DNA of 64,000 nucleotides from Omphiscola glabra (GCA_964017045.1 OZ024798.1:13337630-13401629); one strand, 5' to 3'. Shown: positions 23,401-35,709, counted from the stretch's first letter. Made by a program: numbers and translations. Notes: generated from the letters alone by a model not told the origin.

Positions 23401-26400
23401 AAGTGATCTCTCCAATGCTCTCTATGTGATCTCTCCAATGCTCTCTAAGTGATCTCTCCAATGCTCTCTATGTGATCTCTCCAATGCTCCCTATGTGATC
23501 TCTACAATGCTCTCTATGTGATCTCTCAAAATGCTCTCTAAGTGATCTCTCAAATGCTATCTAAGTGATCTCTCCAATGCTCTCTATGTGATCTCTCCAA
23601 ATCTCTCCATGTGATCTCTCCAATGCTCTCTACGGGATCTCTCCAATGCTCCCTATGTGATCTCTCCAATGCTCTCTATGTGATCTCTCCAATGCTCTCT
23701 ATGTGATCTCTCCAAGGCGGAGTAGTTAACTGCCTCAGTTTTAGCTATGTGACATAAAATTCAACGAGCCTTGTCCTCTTTTCTCTGTCTTTCCATTTAC
23801 ATAAGTCATTAATTTTACTGCACGCTGATTCAGTTTTTACTTAAATGTTCGCCCGCCTTTTGAATCATTCAGCACAGAAAACACCAATTTTGTTGTTTTG
23901 TTTGTTTGTTTTTGATTTTCACTGATGAATAAATTAACATATTGGAACATTCAAAATCTGGACACGGACTCATTAGATAGCGTCAATGCTATATTAAAAA
24001 AGGGAGCATTTATTTTATCGTTAACATATTTATATTTAATTCAGGTCAAAACCACCTACTATTCCAATCACAGCTGCACCGCTCCTCTGCCGCCATGGTA
24101 GCCTTGTTTGTGACACATCTGCTTAACGAGTACTGGCTTGTTGTGGTACCTCCAACGTCTGTGTGCGGGACGCACTTCTCATTGCCGTAGGAATTGTAAG
24201 GCTCCGGCAGAAACTCAAACTGCGTAAAGAGATTAAGGGAAACAAAATTTAAAAAACAAAAAAAAAAAAAAAAAAAGGATTTTTTGGTTGAAAACGTGTG
24301 CTTAGCACAAGATATTAATTGATGGACTTCTTTCAAGTTGTGTAAATGAAATATAAGAACAAGGTGTGCTGAACGTGAATTAATAGACAGGAGAAAAGGT
24401 TTGGACGTTTCATCTTAGAGCCTTCATCAGCAAAAAAGACAAAAAGAGGTATGACAAGTAACAGAGATACGTAAAAAAAAAATTAGAGATTTCCTTTTGT
24501 TGCCGTAAGTAGGATTACAGGAAGTGGAAGAATATAAATATTCGTACTATAAGAAACATATATAAATACAGTAAGTTACATTTTAGCTGAGATCCCCGGA
24601 TGAAACGAAACTTGATTCTCAAATAGTCGTTATATCCATGCTAGCTAGTTATATCCATGTTAGCTAGTTATATCCATGTTAGCTAGTTATATCCATGTTA
24701 GCTATATCACCAAAAAGGCAATGTGTCAGCTCGTTACTTTGAATCACGCATCAATTGACTCACACTCGTCCATTTAAAGAAAAATAAAAGTATTTGGAGG
24801 ATCCAAGCTCTTCATAGCCAGCAAGAGATCTTCATCCGTTCATCGTCACGGTCACCCATAGCCTCACGTCTACAAACGTTCAAAGGAACGAAAAGGAACT
24901 CTTCGCAGATAGTGGGTGCTGTTTTCCTTGTAGTTTAGTTTTACGATAAGGCTTTGGGGGAGATTACTGGTCTTCGTAAATTATTTGAGCAAAGAGCTAG
25001 AACCTAACACTGTGTTTGACATGCTACCGGCAATCAATTAATGTCCCCAGGTGATGTAAACCTTTTGGGATGATCGGAAACCTTTTGGTAATAGTTGTGC
25101 CAAAGTAGGACTTCGCTTTAAGGAATATTGTCCCACGTGCCAAATCTGACCCGCGTGCCATAGGTTTCTGGGCCCCTGTTGTAGACAGTGTTCCGTTAAG
25201 ATGAACGAGCTGAATGAACATCAATATAGAGCAGCATTTTAAAAAAAAAGTGAATTGCTTTGTGAAACAAAAAATGTCTAACTTTCAAATAGCATCGCCC
25301 AGTCTTCTCTAGCCACTTACCTGGTTTTCGCTAAAGCGAATCTCGTTATAAAAGCCGTGGCTTATGAGAATGCCATTCTGTATATCGGGGGCATCAAACC
25401 TGTGGTGTACGAAGACCTGTCGAGTTGAGACATTAAAAAAAATCAGATGCTCTCCATAAAGTACGCCACGGTGCCGTGCAGCAGTTTGTGGTGCGGTGGT
25501 GGTGGTGCGGGGGTGGGATGGCGATAAAGATAATATGTGACGTAAAAGATTTACATTTTAAAAAAAAATCCTTCATGTAAAAAAAAAACAACCTAAAATT
25601 GAAAGTGATGTTAAGCTTTCTGTTTATGATGGATGCATTCTAACTAAATTTGTCACTTAGAAGTGTAAAGCAATAAGACATACTACATTCAAGTTTGAAA
25701 AAAAAAACTTGAATAGTTTGAAAGTGTGACCTTTTTTTTGGGGGGGGGGGGGTAAGGGATGGGGGCGTTCTTATATTTATGACAGATTGACAGGAGAGTG
25801 GGGTAAACATCATCATAATTGGCGTGACTTACTTTATGGACGGCTCCTCGTTGGTATTTATCGAGAAGCGAAACGTAAAAAAATTCATTTATCTTTTTCC
25901 CGATCTCTTCGGGCGAAAATGATCGAATGGAACGAATCAAAAATCAAAGTAATTTCGCTGAACTTAATTGAAAGTATTTAAATAATTTTTTTGGATTAAA
26001 AAAAAAAGCAACAACGTAAAAGTCACAGTGCCTGAGTAGCTCTTACCGTAAATCCAACAGCGTTGAAATCTGAAAAGGTGTGCTCTGATTGGTCAACCTT
26101 CATGACAGCGAAGAGCCCGCCCTTGAGTCCGGGCCGGGAGGAATTTCTGGGGTTGAACTGGTCGTCGTTGAATCTATGCAAAATAAGAAATCAGCAGACC
26201 AATCTGGGTGTGATGTAAAACTATGCCGATCTGGGTGTTGTATGGAACTAGGTCAATATGGGTAATATGTGAAATAAAGCTTTACCGAATATTGTATAAA
26301 ACTATGCCACTAGGGGTATTATGTGAAACTAGGCCAATCTGGTTAATATATAAAACTATGCCAATCTGGATATTATATGAAACTATGTGATCTGGATATT

Positions 26401-28474
26401 TTATAAAACTAGGCCAATCTGGATATTATATGACACTAGGCCAATATGGGTATACGGAAAACTGTTCTAAATTTGGCATGGTGCAGACTGCCAGAAATGG
26501 TATGATATGAACCGATGGCGGAGCTATTTAAAATATGAAAGCCTGTCCCAATGGGTCTTTTGCATAGTATTACTATCATTTAGTATCATAAACATCATGG
26601 CTTATCATTCCTACCATGGGATATCACTACTATCATTGGCTATCTTTATTGAACTTTTCCCTTCGGTTCATCACATTTTGTAACACAACTAGATTGAAAC
26701 AACGCCCACGAGGGGAATACGTTGAAACACAACTTACATGAAACAACGCCCAATTGGGGTGTTTGTATAGCTTATGTATTCATTGCAGTTTTTGAAATCA
26801 CCATTAAAGATGCACCAAATAAATGTCATGTCTGTCGTCGGTGAAGCCATTTGTATGACATCTATATGCCTGGGTAAAAAATGTCACATATTAAAAGAAC
26901 AGCGGTATATTTTACATTCATGAGAGAAACATCTGCGTTCGCGCAATGGATTTGCTACAGCCACTAATCTCAGTAGAAATCCTCGCTAAATAAAAATCCC
27001 TTGGTATTTTTTTTATCTGGTTCCCAGCTCTAGAAACACATGTCGGACACAGATATCCGTTGATCACATCGAGAAAGCACAAATTCTGATGCAGATCTTT
27101 TCTTTATGTCTATGTGCCAGTGGTTAAAAAAATGGAAATTACCGAAAAATAACAATTCCAGCTTAGCCTCCGCATACTGCTTTTTAAATGACTAAATGGG
27201 GCAAATATCCTCATAATAATTTTTTCTTTGCAATAAAAGAGGGCATATTTTCCACATTCAGGTGACCCTTATATGACAGGGGAGTGAAGAGGGTATACCA
27301 CAAGACCTAGGTTCAGATGGATAGACAATGTTGTGGGAACAGAATAATAAAAGATGGAAATCCAACATAAGAAACAGAAAATAATCAGTCAGGTCTACGT
27401 TGAAGAGAGTGGCATGGCAGGTGAAATGTTTACACGGACTATAGCGCCCCAGCGGTCGGTTCCAGTGATCTACCTCCCATGACCTACACTTCCATTTAAA
27501 TGACCAGGTTCCTGACTAAAGTAAAAGTTAAGAAAAGAAGGCGCTGGATTAAATTTGAAAAAAGTTTTTAAATGCAAAAAAAAAAATTGTCATACTTTTC
27601 GCAAAGCTAATAACAAGCTTTCATAAATTTTTAATACTTCACTTTAATCAAGGAAATGAGTGCAACAAATTATGGGAAAACGAAACATGTTCCCTTGCGA
27701 GTAGCACCTCCTCATTAATGTCGGTCCAGCCAATACATGGCGCTGGACAGCTCCACAACATCCTTCAATTCGGACTAAACTATGGCTTTTCGTCTCCAAG
27801 CTTGCAACCCCCACCCAAAAATTCATCTCCACAAAATGAATCCATCTCAGCCTTGGTCAGTGGCCCCTTGAGTTCTGCCTGTAAACTAAGTTATCTCCAC
27901 TATAATCTCGCATCCTCTCGCATTACTGGTCACAGAAATCTTGTACTTAGCTAGAAATATCAATAACAAATTCACAGTGTGAACAAATAAGCATTTTTCT
28001 TTTTTTTACAAATCAATTAACGGTTTAAAGATTGGCTCATATAAAAAATAAATTGGAAAAATGTAAAAAAAATAGATTTTCAAAAAGTCAATTGAAAATT
28101 ATTTTAAAAATAAATATGCTCTCCCTGTTGAACTATGTTCGGTCCTGAAAAAATTAATCGAAAATGAGTTTGCTGATGTCAATGTTTTTTCTTTTTTTTA
28201 ATGGTAAATCCATTCTAATTTCAAAATATAGTACAGAGCCCCAGCGTCCATAACTTGTAGGCCTACACTACATAATTTAATGTTGTTCTAAATAAAATGT
28301 CAGGCATACTTAAATGACATTTTGAGTAGTTAACAAAACATATTTTTTAACGTTAAATAACTTGAGACATTGTGTGTAATTTAGGATGACGTAGATTTAA
28401 AAAAAAAATCTTTACATTTTTTTTCCGTTTTCCTACGGTCTTTTGATTAAAAAAAAAAGACCGTAGGAAAACGG

Positions 28475-28506
<32 letters not shown>

Positions 28507-31500
28507 TTTTGTTGAGTAGTTAACAAAACATATTTTTTAACGTTAAATAACTTGAGACATTGTGTGTAATTTAGGATGACGTAGATTTTAAAAAAAATCT
28601 TTACATTTTTTTCCGTTCTCCTACGGTCTTTTGATTAAAACAAAGACAATGCAGTAAAATAATCGCATTTTGGAGTTTGACATAATATTAAATGGATATC
28701 GTGGCCTACTTGCGTTTTAAAATTGAACTGTACGGCTCAACGTGTCGCAGTTCCTCCATGGTCAGGTTGAAGAAAAAAGGCAAAACGTTTAAACCTCTGC
28801 GACTGAAAAACAAGAAATAAACATGTTAATGAATTATGGGCGTGAACATTAGGATGAAGATGATCACAAGAATGAATATAAAAAATAAAAAAAAATATAT
28901 GAACGTGAACATGAGGATGCATACCGGAATAAAGATGAACGTAATAATAATAAATATGAGAAGCAACATTCAGTTTCTCCTCTTTTTAAATATTGAGGCT
29001 ACGATACAAAAAAGATCTAAATTTATTCATTACTAGCAAGTATGCCCGTCATTCCCGGGAATGCAGTAGAACAACAAAAAGCCTATCGTATTTGTATAGC
29101 GCATATTTAGAAAGATGAAACGGGACCCCGACGTAAACGAGTGGATATTGTGAGTTCAGTGCATTAGGTATTTGAATATAGTAAATGTACTATCAAGTGC
29201 GCATGCTATATTCAAATACACACTAACCAAGTGTATATGCACTGTGCTTGGGTCAAGATCCATTCATTCATTTAGTAGTATTTGTTTAATATTTTATTCA
29301 CGGAACTCATTAAAAAACAAAATTAGCCCTCCTCCCCCTTTTCCCCTTTGCCTTGAATAACATGTTTTGTTTTTTTAAGGTACAAAGACCACCAAGCATT
29401 TCAGTCTGAATAATGATGGATATAGGTGCAAAGTCAGGTCAAGATCCATCGATTCACGTATCCGGAAATTTGATCGAAAGAAATTTCGTCGACGGAAAAT
29501 TGATCGACGGAAATTTGATCGAACGGAAATTTGGTCGAATCTCTTTTTTAGTTTATACGTTAAAATTGTGCGCCAAATTTCTTTTTCAACGCATTACTTT
29601 GTTTTACTATATAGTATAGTGCGTTCAAAAATAAATTTGACGAAAATTTTAACGTCTGAACTGAAAAAAAGATTCGACCAAATTTCCGTTCGATCAAATT
29701 TCCGTCGATCAATTTTCCGTCGACGAAATTTCTTTCGGTCAAATTTCCGGTAGCCATCGATTCATGTAGTAATCTATGTGGAACGAAGAAACTAAAAAAT
29801 TCTCACCTATATATTTATAGATGTTATGAAAGCATGTTGTCTGAGATAATCTACTCAGCACAGAAGAAAAACGAGGGTCCCACAGAAGAGTAAACTTTGA
29901 TAAAATCTGATGGCTTGCTTAGTCGGGTCACGTTAATGTGGGGGGGGGGGGGGAGGAGGCGGGGGGGGGGGGGGAGGAGGCGGGGGAGGGGAGAAAGGGG
30001 CTGTGTGGTTTACGCTGTTCAGTGAATATAACATTTGGAGTTTTGAAAAATTTGGAAGATTTGTGATTTTGCTCGAAGAAACGGAATTCAAAATAAAATA
30101 TAATTGTTTCTATTGAGATATGTGCTGATGAACTTGATCTAACTGGAGTGGACTAATGATCGCATGAGACTTTAAAAACAAATGTTTTGATGTTTGAATG
30201 AATATACGAGATTTTCTAGGCCATCTCAATATCTCGTTTAAATATGAATTCACTTAGCACCAGTTCACACGATCAAATTAGCTTCAAGTTTCGAGTCAAA
30301 TTTGTGTACGAACGCACTATTTTGTGCGTGATTTATTTTTTTGAACAAAAATTGGAATTCGATCAAATAGTAATTTGAAAATTGTGACAAGGCTTCATAC
30401 AAAAATTGCATCAAAGGCATGATCGAAAATTCGATCGTGTGAACAGACGCTTAATAGCACGACTCCTTATAGCGGGCGCGTTATATTGGGAAACGTTATC
30501 ATATGACGTGTCACAGTGGAGCGCGTTACAGCGTGGTTTCACTGTAATTGACGATAGTTTTACAAATTTTTAGTTTTGACACTTTAGACCCTGCGGGATT
30601 GTCGTCTGAAGAGAAGACATTAAATGACCTGTAGATGTTTTTTAGTTCCGTAGAAAAGTTGACCATCTTCGAGTTGTATTTGTTGAGGTTACAAATCGTC
30701 ACCGATGGAAATACATTGGACGTCTTGGGTACAATCCGTGACACTGTTTTGAACGGGTAGCTTTAAAGAGATGTATGAAAATGAAACCCGGTTATTACCG
30801 AGAGGCGGTACAAGCATGTAGTGTTGGGAACTGTTAGGGAATGAACACACGTTTAAAGTCAGATCTCATAAATATAAATATTTATAAGACATAAGACATT
30901 ATTTGAGATGCGGACTTTTTTTAAAAAGCAGAATTAAATAGCCAACAAATGGACTACGATTAGTCACTTCCTTGTTTTGTCACGTGATACGTACCAGCCA
31001 TTAGTAGGCTTTCTGCTACACATAACAACACATAACAACAGATAAACAGCTGATCAGCCATTGCCATTATCATTAATTCTAAAGCAAAATGTTTGTCTCC
31101 ATCAGCGCTTCCCCAGTGTTTATTAAAATTTTACTTTTCAAAATATTCTTGAATACACGCGTTTCTTTAAATGACATTCAATAAATGTGACAATAATTAT
31201 AATTCAGTTATGATTAAAGGAAGAAAGTTGTTTGAAGACAAATTTGTGAGCGACTAGTGTGTTGCAGACAGCCTACCGGAAGTATTACTTGTTTTTACAC
31301 GTATCACGTGACAAAACAATCGACTAATCGTAGTCCATTACAGCATCAAGTGGGATAGAAGACTTGTTAAAATGATGTTAAAAAAATAAACCTGTCCAGT
31401 GGTTCATAGAGTGTGCGCCGGGTTGTCCCGGGGAGCCCGGCCTATTCAAAGTGGTGCCACAAAGCAAACCGCTATATCCCACTGTGATGTCACGCGACAT

Positions 31501-32176
31501 CGAGTTGTCTTGATGTCAAAAAGTATCCGAATGACAAACATATTTTTTGCATACATCCTGACAAAAGCTACTAGATAATGATCTACAATAATTACGTTTA
31601 TTTATTGTTAAGAAGCTCAGAACGAACTGAAAAAAATAATAATTTGTTAAACTACTTCAATGATTACCTGTAATAATCCAAAGCCAGGGATACCAACTGA
31701 AATGTTAAGTAACTGCTTGCTGCAAAAAATACAATGAACCAGAGAAGCCTGCAACAGATTAAAAAAAAATCATGATCTAAATTTGTTCAGTCGATGGATT
31801 GATAACGCTTGCCAACACAAAGTTTGTCGCCTGAAATGTTATACTTGTTCTATCTACTGATTCCAACAAATGGTTCCAGTTTTCCACTATCAGCTCTAGT
31901 GTTTGAGATCATCAACATTGTGTCATTTCTAAACATAAAAGCACGACTATAATTATGCAACGGGAAAAGAAGGTGTTTATTCTATTATAGGATAAAGATG
32001 AGGGACTACGTCCAAGTCACATGAGAGAAATAGTGTTTGAAAGCTTGAAAGGAAAAAAAAAAAGTGGTCACTAGTGACCTGGGTATAACTACTTTCTGTT
32101 TGTTGTTTTAAAGTCACAAAGTAGTCAACTCTCTACGACAGACATCTCTATCGTTTGTGCATTTTATCTTTTTTTT

Positions 32177-32208
<32 letters not shown>

Positions 32209-35200
32209 TTTTCGGAATATTGCTGCCCTTTCATAGATATGTCATGTCTGCAAAAAGATTTTTCCACAACAGAATAAATGAAGTCTGGTCCCATAATTCA
32301 ATGTAAAAAAAAAAAAATCACCCAAACGTGTTGATAGTATCTGTTGTTAAAGACTTAAGAGGTTTAGCATTTTTCTCCCATCCTGCTGATTGTGTAACAG
32401 GAATGTACATGTTTTTTGCAATTTAAAAAAAAAAAAAACAACAACATCAAATTACACTATCACGTTTTAAAATGTTTATGAAAAAAGTCACTCAATTGGG
32501 GTATATGTTTAAGTCGATATGAAAAGGTAACTAAAGACTTTTATATCTATTATGCAGCATCGGTGTAAAAAACATATTATTAACTTACTTTACAGTGCAA
32601 CATATGGAAACCTACTACACTTCATTATTATTATTATTATTACTAAAGTGGATTTATGTAGCGCAGTAACCCACAAAAGAAATGAGTAATTACAGAAAAG
32701 TATACCTTTAATAACAACTATTTGTAAAAAGCTTGACCTCACCCACAAAAGTAATATCTACCCCTTTCTAGACATGGACAGCACCCAGCAGCATCGAGCG
32801 TTGTATATCAAATAGATGGGGTGAGAATGAGTCGGTATAGTATAGTTTGAAGAGATGGGTCTTGCGGGCAGTTTTGATGGCTGGGATGGTCGTTATATTG
32901 CGGATGTGTAATGGGAGAGAATTCTATTGTTTTGAGTACCACATAAAGAGAAAGATCGTTCACCATATGTTTTAGTGCGTATCCTGGTGTAGGAATTTAT
33001 CGTGTGACCCCAGACACCGTTTAATAGACTAATCAAGAAAGCTAGTTACATCACACAGACTGAACAACCTACGCGTAAAGAACCTATTTGAAGAAATCAT
33101 ATTTTTAAGCTAGTGCGTGTCACAAAAAAGGACGTTGACAAATAAAATAAAATTCTTTTATTGATTCACATGAACGGAAATTGTTTTTTGATTTCGATGT
33201 ACACATAAAATTTCAGCACATAAATAAATACATATATTTTAAAAAGTCAATATTTTACAACTATAACAATTTAAACATCAGACTTCCAAACCATGTTTTC
33301 AGACGCACACGCTATGGGCAATTTAAAAACATATATATTGCCAATCTGACATTAAAGGATCATGGTTCTTATGATATCCCGACTCAGCTGAAGAGATCTT
33401 ATATAGAGCGAACTCAATTTGTATAAAGTCTAATAGCTTACTTTGAAAAATATAATACTAATAAATAATAATAAAGTTCATTTTAAAAAAACACGCTTCA
33501 TCCCTAATTAAGGCTCGAAGCTCTGCTATAAAAATACAAAACACAACAATAGAAAATCTACATACAAGACTATAGACAATACAAGTCAATGGACAATACA
33601 AGTCAATGGACAATACAAGTCAATGGACAATACAAGTCAATGGACAATACAAGCCAATGGACAATACAAGTCAATGGACAATACAAGTCAATGGACAATA
33701 CAAGCCAATGGACAATACAAGTCAATGGACAATACAAGCCAATGGACAATACAAGTCAATGGACAATACAAGCCAATAGACAATACAAGCCAATGGACAA
33801 TACAAGCCAATGGACAATACAAGTCAATGGACAATACAAGTCAATGGACAATACAAGCCAATGGACAATACAAGTCAATGGACAATACAAGCCAATAGAC
33901 AATACAAGCCAATGGACAATACAAGTCAATGGACAATACAAGCCAATGGACAATACAAGCCAATGGACAATACAAGCCAATGGACAATACAAGCCAATGG
34001 ACAATACAAGCCAATGGACAATACAAGCCAATGGACAATACAAGCCAATAGACAAAACAAGCCAATGGACAATACAAGTCAATGGACAATACAAGTCAAT
34101 GGACAATACAAGCCAATAGACAATACAAGGCAATGGACAATACAAGCCAATGGACAATACAAGTCAATGGACAATACAAGTCAATGGACAATACAAGTCA
34201 ATGGACAATACAAGCCAATGGACAATACAAGTCAATGGACAATACAAGCCAATAGACAATACAAGCCAATAGACAATACAAGCCAATAGACAATACAAGC
34301 CAATGGACAATACAAGCCAATAGACAATACAAGCCAATGGACAATACAAGCCAATGGACAATACAAGCCAATGGACAATACAAGCCAATGGACAATACAA
34401 GCCAATAGACAATACAAGCCAATGGACAATACAAGCCAATGGACAATACAAGCCAATGGACAATACAAGCCAATGGACAATACAAGCCAATAGACAATAC
34501 AAGCAAATATACATAGAGGAATTTGAGCAAGTTCCTTGGAAACAAGGAGGTGGATTACATCACCCCAGCAGGTGAGTTCGAAAAAGATGTGTTTTCAACT
34601 CAGTTTTGAAAGATTGCAGTGTCTGGCTGTTTCTGAGAGCTGTCTTAATAAATCATCGTCCCCAGTAACACCAGAATGAGACCCAAAAACTCTTTGCTTG
34701 TTAAATGGTTGCAATAGAGTTAACTAGACTAATAGACATTTTGACGGATTACTTTGCTTGTTAAATGGTTGCACTAGAGTTAACTAGACTAATAGACATT
34801 TTGACGGATTACTTTGCTTGTTAAATGGTTGCACTAGAGTTAACTAGACTAATAGACATTTTGACGGATTACTTTGCTTGTTAAATGGTTGCACTAGAGT
34901 TAACTAGACTAATAGACGGATTACTTTGCGTGTTAAATGGTTGCACTAAAAAATAAGACACACAGAAAGACAGATGGCCAACATAAAGAGAAAACAGCAG
35001 ACAGATAAAAAGACAGAAAGATAGACAGTTAACAGATAGACATGCAGGGATTCGGCCATTTGGGGAGGTATGGTAGCTCTTTTGCTACCCTGCTAGAAAG
35101 ATAGATATAAACATAAACACATGAGTCATGCTATGTTAATTGTTCACGTGTTGCTAGACCTATTAATGGTGATGGTATATATCTCTAAACTTTTTCTTTG

Positions 35201-35412
35201 TTATTGCTACAGCTGAATCCGACAGGTCCGACGTACCTTCTCAGTAGACAGCTGTTTGGCGACGTCGCATTTCTGATACCGTGAACTGTCGTCTCTGTAA
35301 CAAACTCTCTGAGCGGTCCATCCAGTTTGGTCTCATGGTTGCTATCTCCTGTGATTTTTTCCATCACTTTAGCAGATACACTGGCTTTGTTAACTTTTTT
35401 TTTCACTACCAT
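20497..35412 (-). CDS. DEG/ENaC channel gene C, exons 1-10; last two exons not found
   Basis: Paralog of gene B. Exons: 35412-35237 (ATG), 31748-31668, 30760-30629, 28802-28710, 26869-26738, 26173-26047, 25416-25321, 24219-24060, 23019-22975, 20650-20497. All are open with consistent phases; lengths equal gene B except exons 7 and 8, each shorter by one codon. Seen: His-Gly motif (44-45), TM1 ([19 protein letters not shown]), FPSVTICNLN, FIWCIFNGD, GFYNEIRF, cysteine-rich exons 8-10 with GCDVPC. The 398 codons end in phase 2 at AG|gtgacc. No exon for the terminal ectodomain or TM2 was found down to gene B; reading through this donor meets TGA at once. The gene may be 3'-truncated, or its last exons may be divergent or misassembled. 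A one-TM product could not form a pore by itself. Its intron 1 holds about 3.5 kb of repeats. Confidence 0.85.
20781..22034. repeat. 22-bp minisatellite in intron 9 of gene C
   Basis: About 1.25 kb of units of the type cactaaacactgtcaccgtcc, with shorter variants lacking the caccgt part. It lies between exons 10 and 9 of gene C, near the point where the gene's 3' end is missing. Confidence 0.95.
23021..23160. repeat. 41-bp array reiterating the intron 8 acceptor region of gene C
   Basis: Three to four units abut exon 9. On the coding strand each contains ttagaatatattatctttgag; the copy next to the exon reads tatcttttcag|ACTGC, the true acceptor at 23020/23019. The other copies keep the tract but end in tttgag. 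Confidence 0.65.
23344..23714. repeat. 23-bp minisatellite in intron 8 of gene C
   Basis: About 16 units of aatgctctctatgtgatctc plus tcc. Confidence 0.95.
24385..24440. mobile_element. Retroelement terminal motif
   Basis: Short block ggtttggacgtttcatctt followed by agccttcatcagc, of the same type as the pieces near 7010 and 52100. It lies in intron 7 of gene C. Confidence 0.35.
24630..24705. repeat. 19-bp tandem repeat
   Basis: Four units of agctagttatatccatgtt in intron 7 of gene C. Confidence 0.85.
24790..24838. repeat. 47-bp dispersed repeat, copy 2
   Basis: Same block as 19937-19983, here in intron 7 of gene C without the GATA array. Confidence 0.6.
26200..26465. repeat. Tandem array upstream of exon 6 of gene C, homologous to gene B array
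   Basis: About nine units of 26-28 bp, aatctgggtattatatgaaa plus ctaggcc, in intron 5 next to the exon 6 acceptor. Unit sequence and position correspond to the array at 10893-11090 in gene B (aatctgggcatgatatga...). The acceptor in use here (gcatag|ATTC at 26173) lies just outside the array. Confidence 0.75.
26690..26760. repeat. Partial duplicate of the exon 5 donor region, gene C
   Basis: On the coding strand GGGCGTTGTTTCAT|gtaagt (exon 5 donor at 26738/26737) is followed by a decayed second copy, GGGCGTTGTTTCAATC. It corresponds to the four-copy 45-bp array of gene B. Confidence 0.65.
27285..27420 (+). pseudogene. Non-LTR retrotransposon C-terminal remnant
   Basis: A short frame reads R-P-R-F-R-W-I-D-N-V, the conserved tail motif downstream of the reverse transcriptase domain in many non-LTR elements (Jockey/RTE-like), followed by stops. 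It lies in intron 4 of gene C. Low-confidence family call. Confidence 0.4.
28324..28650. repeat. 125-bp direct duplication flanking an inverted hairpin and poly(A)
   Basis: 28324-28449 and 28513-28637 are near-identical (both begin gagtagttaacaaaacat and end with the acggtcttttgatta block). Between them, about 28450-28475 repeats the last part in reverse complement (agaccgtaggaaaacgg), followed by about 33 A. The layout suggests template-switching or an assembly fold. Intron 4 of gene C. Confidence 0.8.
29461..29753. mobile_element. Fully palindromic 293-bp element with about 15-bp flanking direct repeats
   Basis: The two 145-bp halves are reverse complements almost to the centre (tactatatagta). 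Ends read TCCGGAAATTTG and its near-complement. Direct repeats ccatcgattcacgta (29446-29460) and ccatcgattcatgta (29754-29768) flank it, one mismatch apart. Inside, the motif gatcgacggaaat recurs. No protein. It lies in intron 3 of gene C (28803-30628). Family unassigned, since a duplication of this length is unusual for cut-and-paste MITEs. Confidence 0.75.
29938..30000. repeat. G-rich low-complexity tract
   Basis: Two copies of a run of 12-13 G followed by aggaggc, then further G runs; at least four G blocks, so capable of forming G-quadruplexes on the plus strand. Confidence 0.7.
30259..30455. mobile_element. Small inverted-repeat element (MITE-like)
   Basis: Left end gttcacacgatcaaatt and right end aattcgatcgtgtgaac are inverted repeats about 190 bp apart, in intron 3 of gene C. 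No target-site duplication was established. Confidence 0.4.
30948..31339. mobile_element. 392-bp MITE with 40-50-bp terminal inverted repeats
   Basis: Terminal repeats begin AATGGACTACGATTAGTC and share TTGTTTTGTCACGTGATACG; both ends are flanked by aca. Intron 2 of gene C. A 3-bp duplication would fit PIF/Harbinger-type elements, but aca is not their usual TWA target, so this is tentative. Confidence 0.6.
32627..33010 (-). pseudogene. Non-LTR retrotransposon 3' fragment, copy 1
   Basis: Matches the fragment at 60779-61290: an (ATT)n tract, then, on the minus strand, a decayed form of the C-terminal reverse-transcriptase tail (S-F-S-x-x-x-x-K-x-W-N-S-L-P). The (ATT)n lies at the low-coordinate side, so on the minus strand it is an (AAT)n 3' tail typical of CR1/L2-like elements. 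Intron 1 of gene C. Confidence 0.6.
33140..33300 (-). mobile_element. Second retrotransposon 3' UTR fragment, copy 1
   Basis: Matches 45405-45550 (attctttttattgat, aaattttcagcaaataaa-type block, aacaatttaaacatcagac). The other copy starts with (taaga)n, consistent with a short-repeat 3' tail of a minus-oriented RTE/CR1-like element. Confidence 0.55.
33572..34507. repeat. 17-bp minisatellite in intron 1 of gene C
   Basis: About 55 units of caatggacaatacaagc or ...gt. The period is not a multiple of three, so each frame cycles through a 17-residue peptide per 51 bp. All frames on both strands therefore stay open for hundreds of bases without being genes. Confidence 0.97.
34692..34948. repeat. 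60-bp tandem repeat
   Basis: Four nearly identical units (ctttgcttgttaaatggttg ...); the fourth lacks about 9 bp (attttgacg region) before a partial fifth. The high identity indicates recent expansion. Confidence 0.95.
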
Positions 35413-35709
35413 AAAATATTAGCAAATGCGTAATTCATATATACCCTTTTATAAAACAATAATATAAATTTATACACATTATCCTATTCTCCAAGATTAA
35501 AACGCATTGAAATTATATTATTTAATTTTGTATAAGTATATTTTCTTCATAAGCGTTTTTGTTTGCCTATAGTATAGATAATAATCTCACAGCATCAAAT
35601 GAAATGGATATGAATAACTGCCCGCGTTCAAACAATAAAATAGCATTACTTTTATCAAAAATTGTCTTCGTGAATATCCGCTCGAATTCATCCAATTGGT
35701 ACGATGTTT

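Noticed and set aside
25787..25981. 64-codon plus-strand open frame with a His-rich start
   Set aside because: No family resemblance and no splice or start support; it lies inside intron 6 of gene C on the opposite strand.
33572..34545. Several open frames of 80-176 codons on both strands, with a repeated 17-residue peptide
   Set aside because: They are produced by the 17-bp minisatellite, which has no stop in any frame; no start context or splice signal supports translation.
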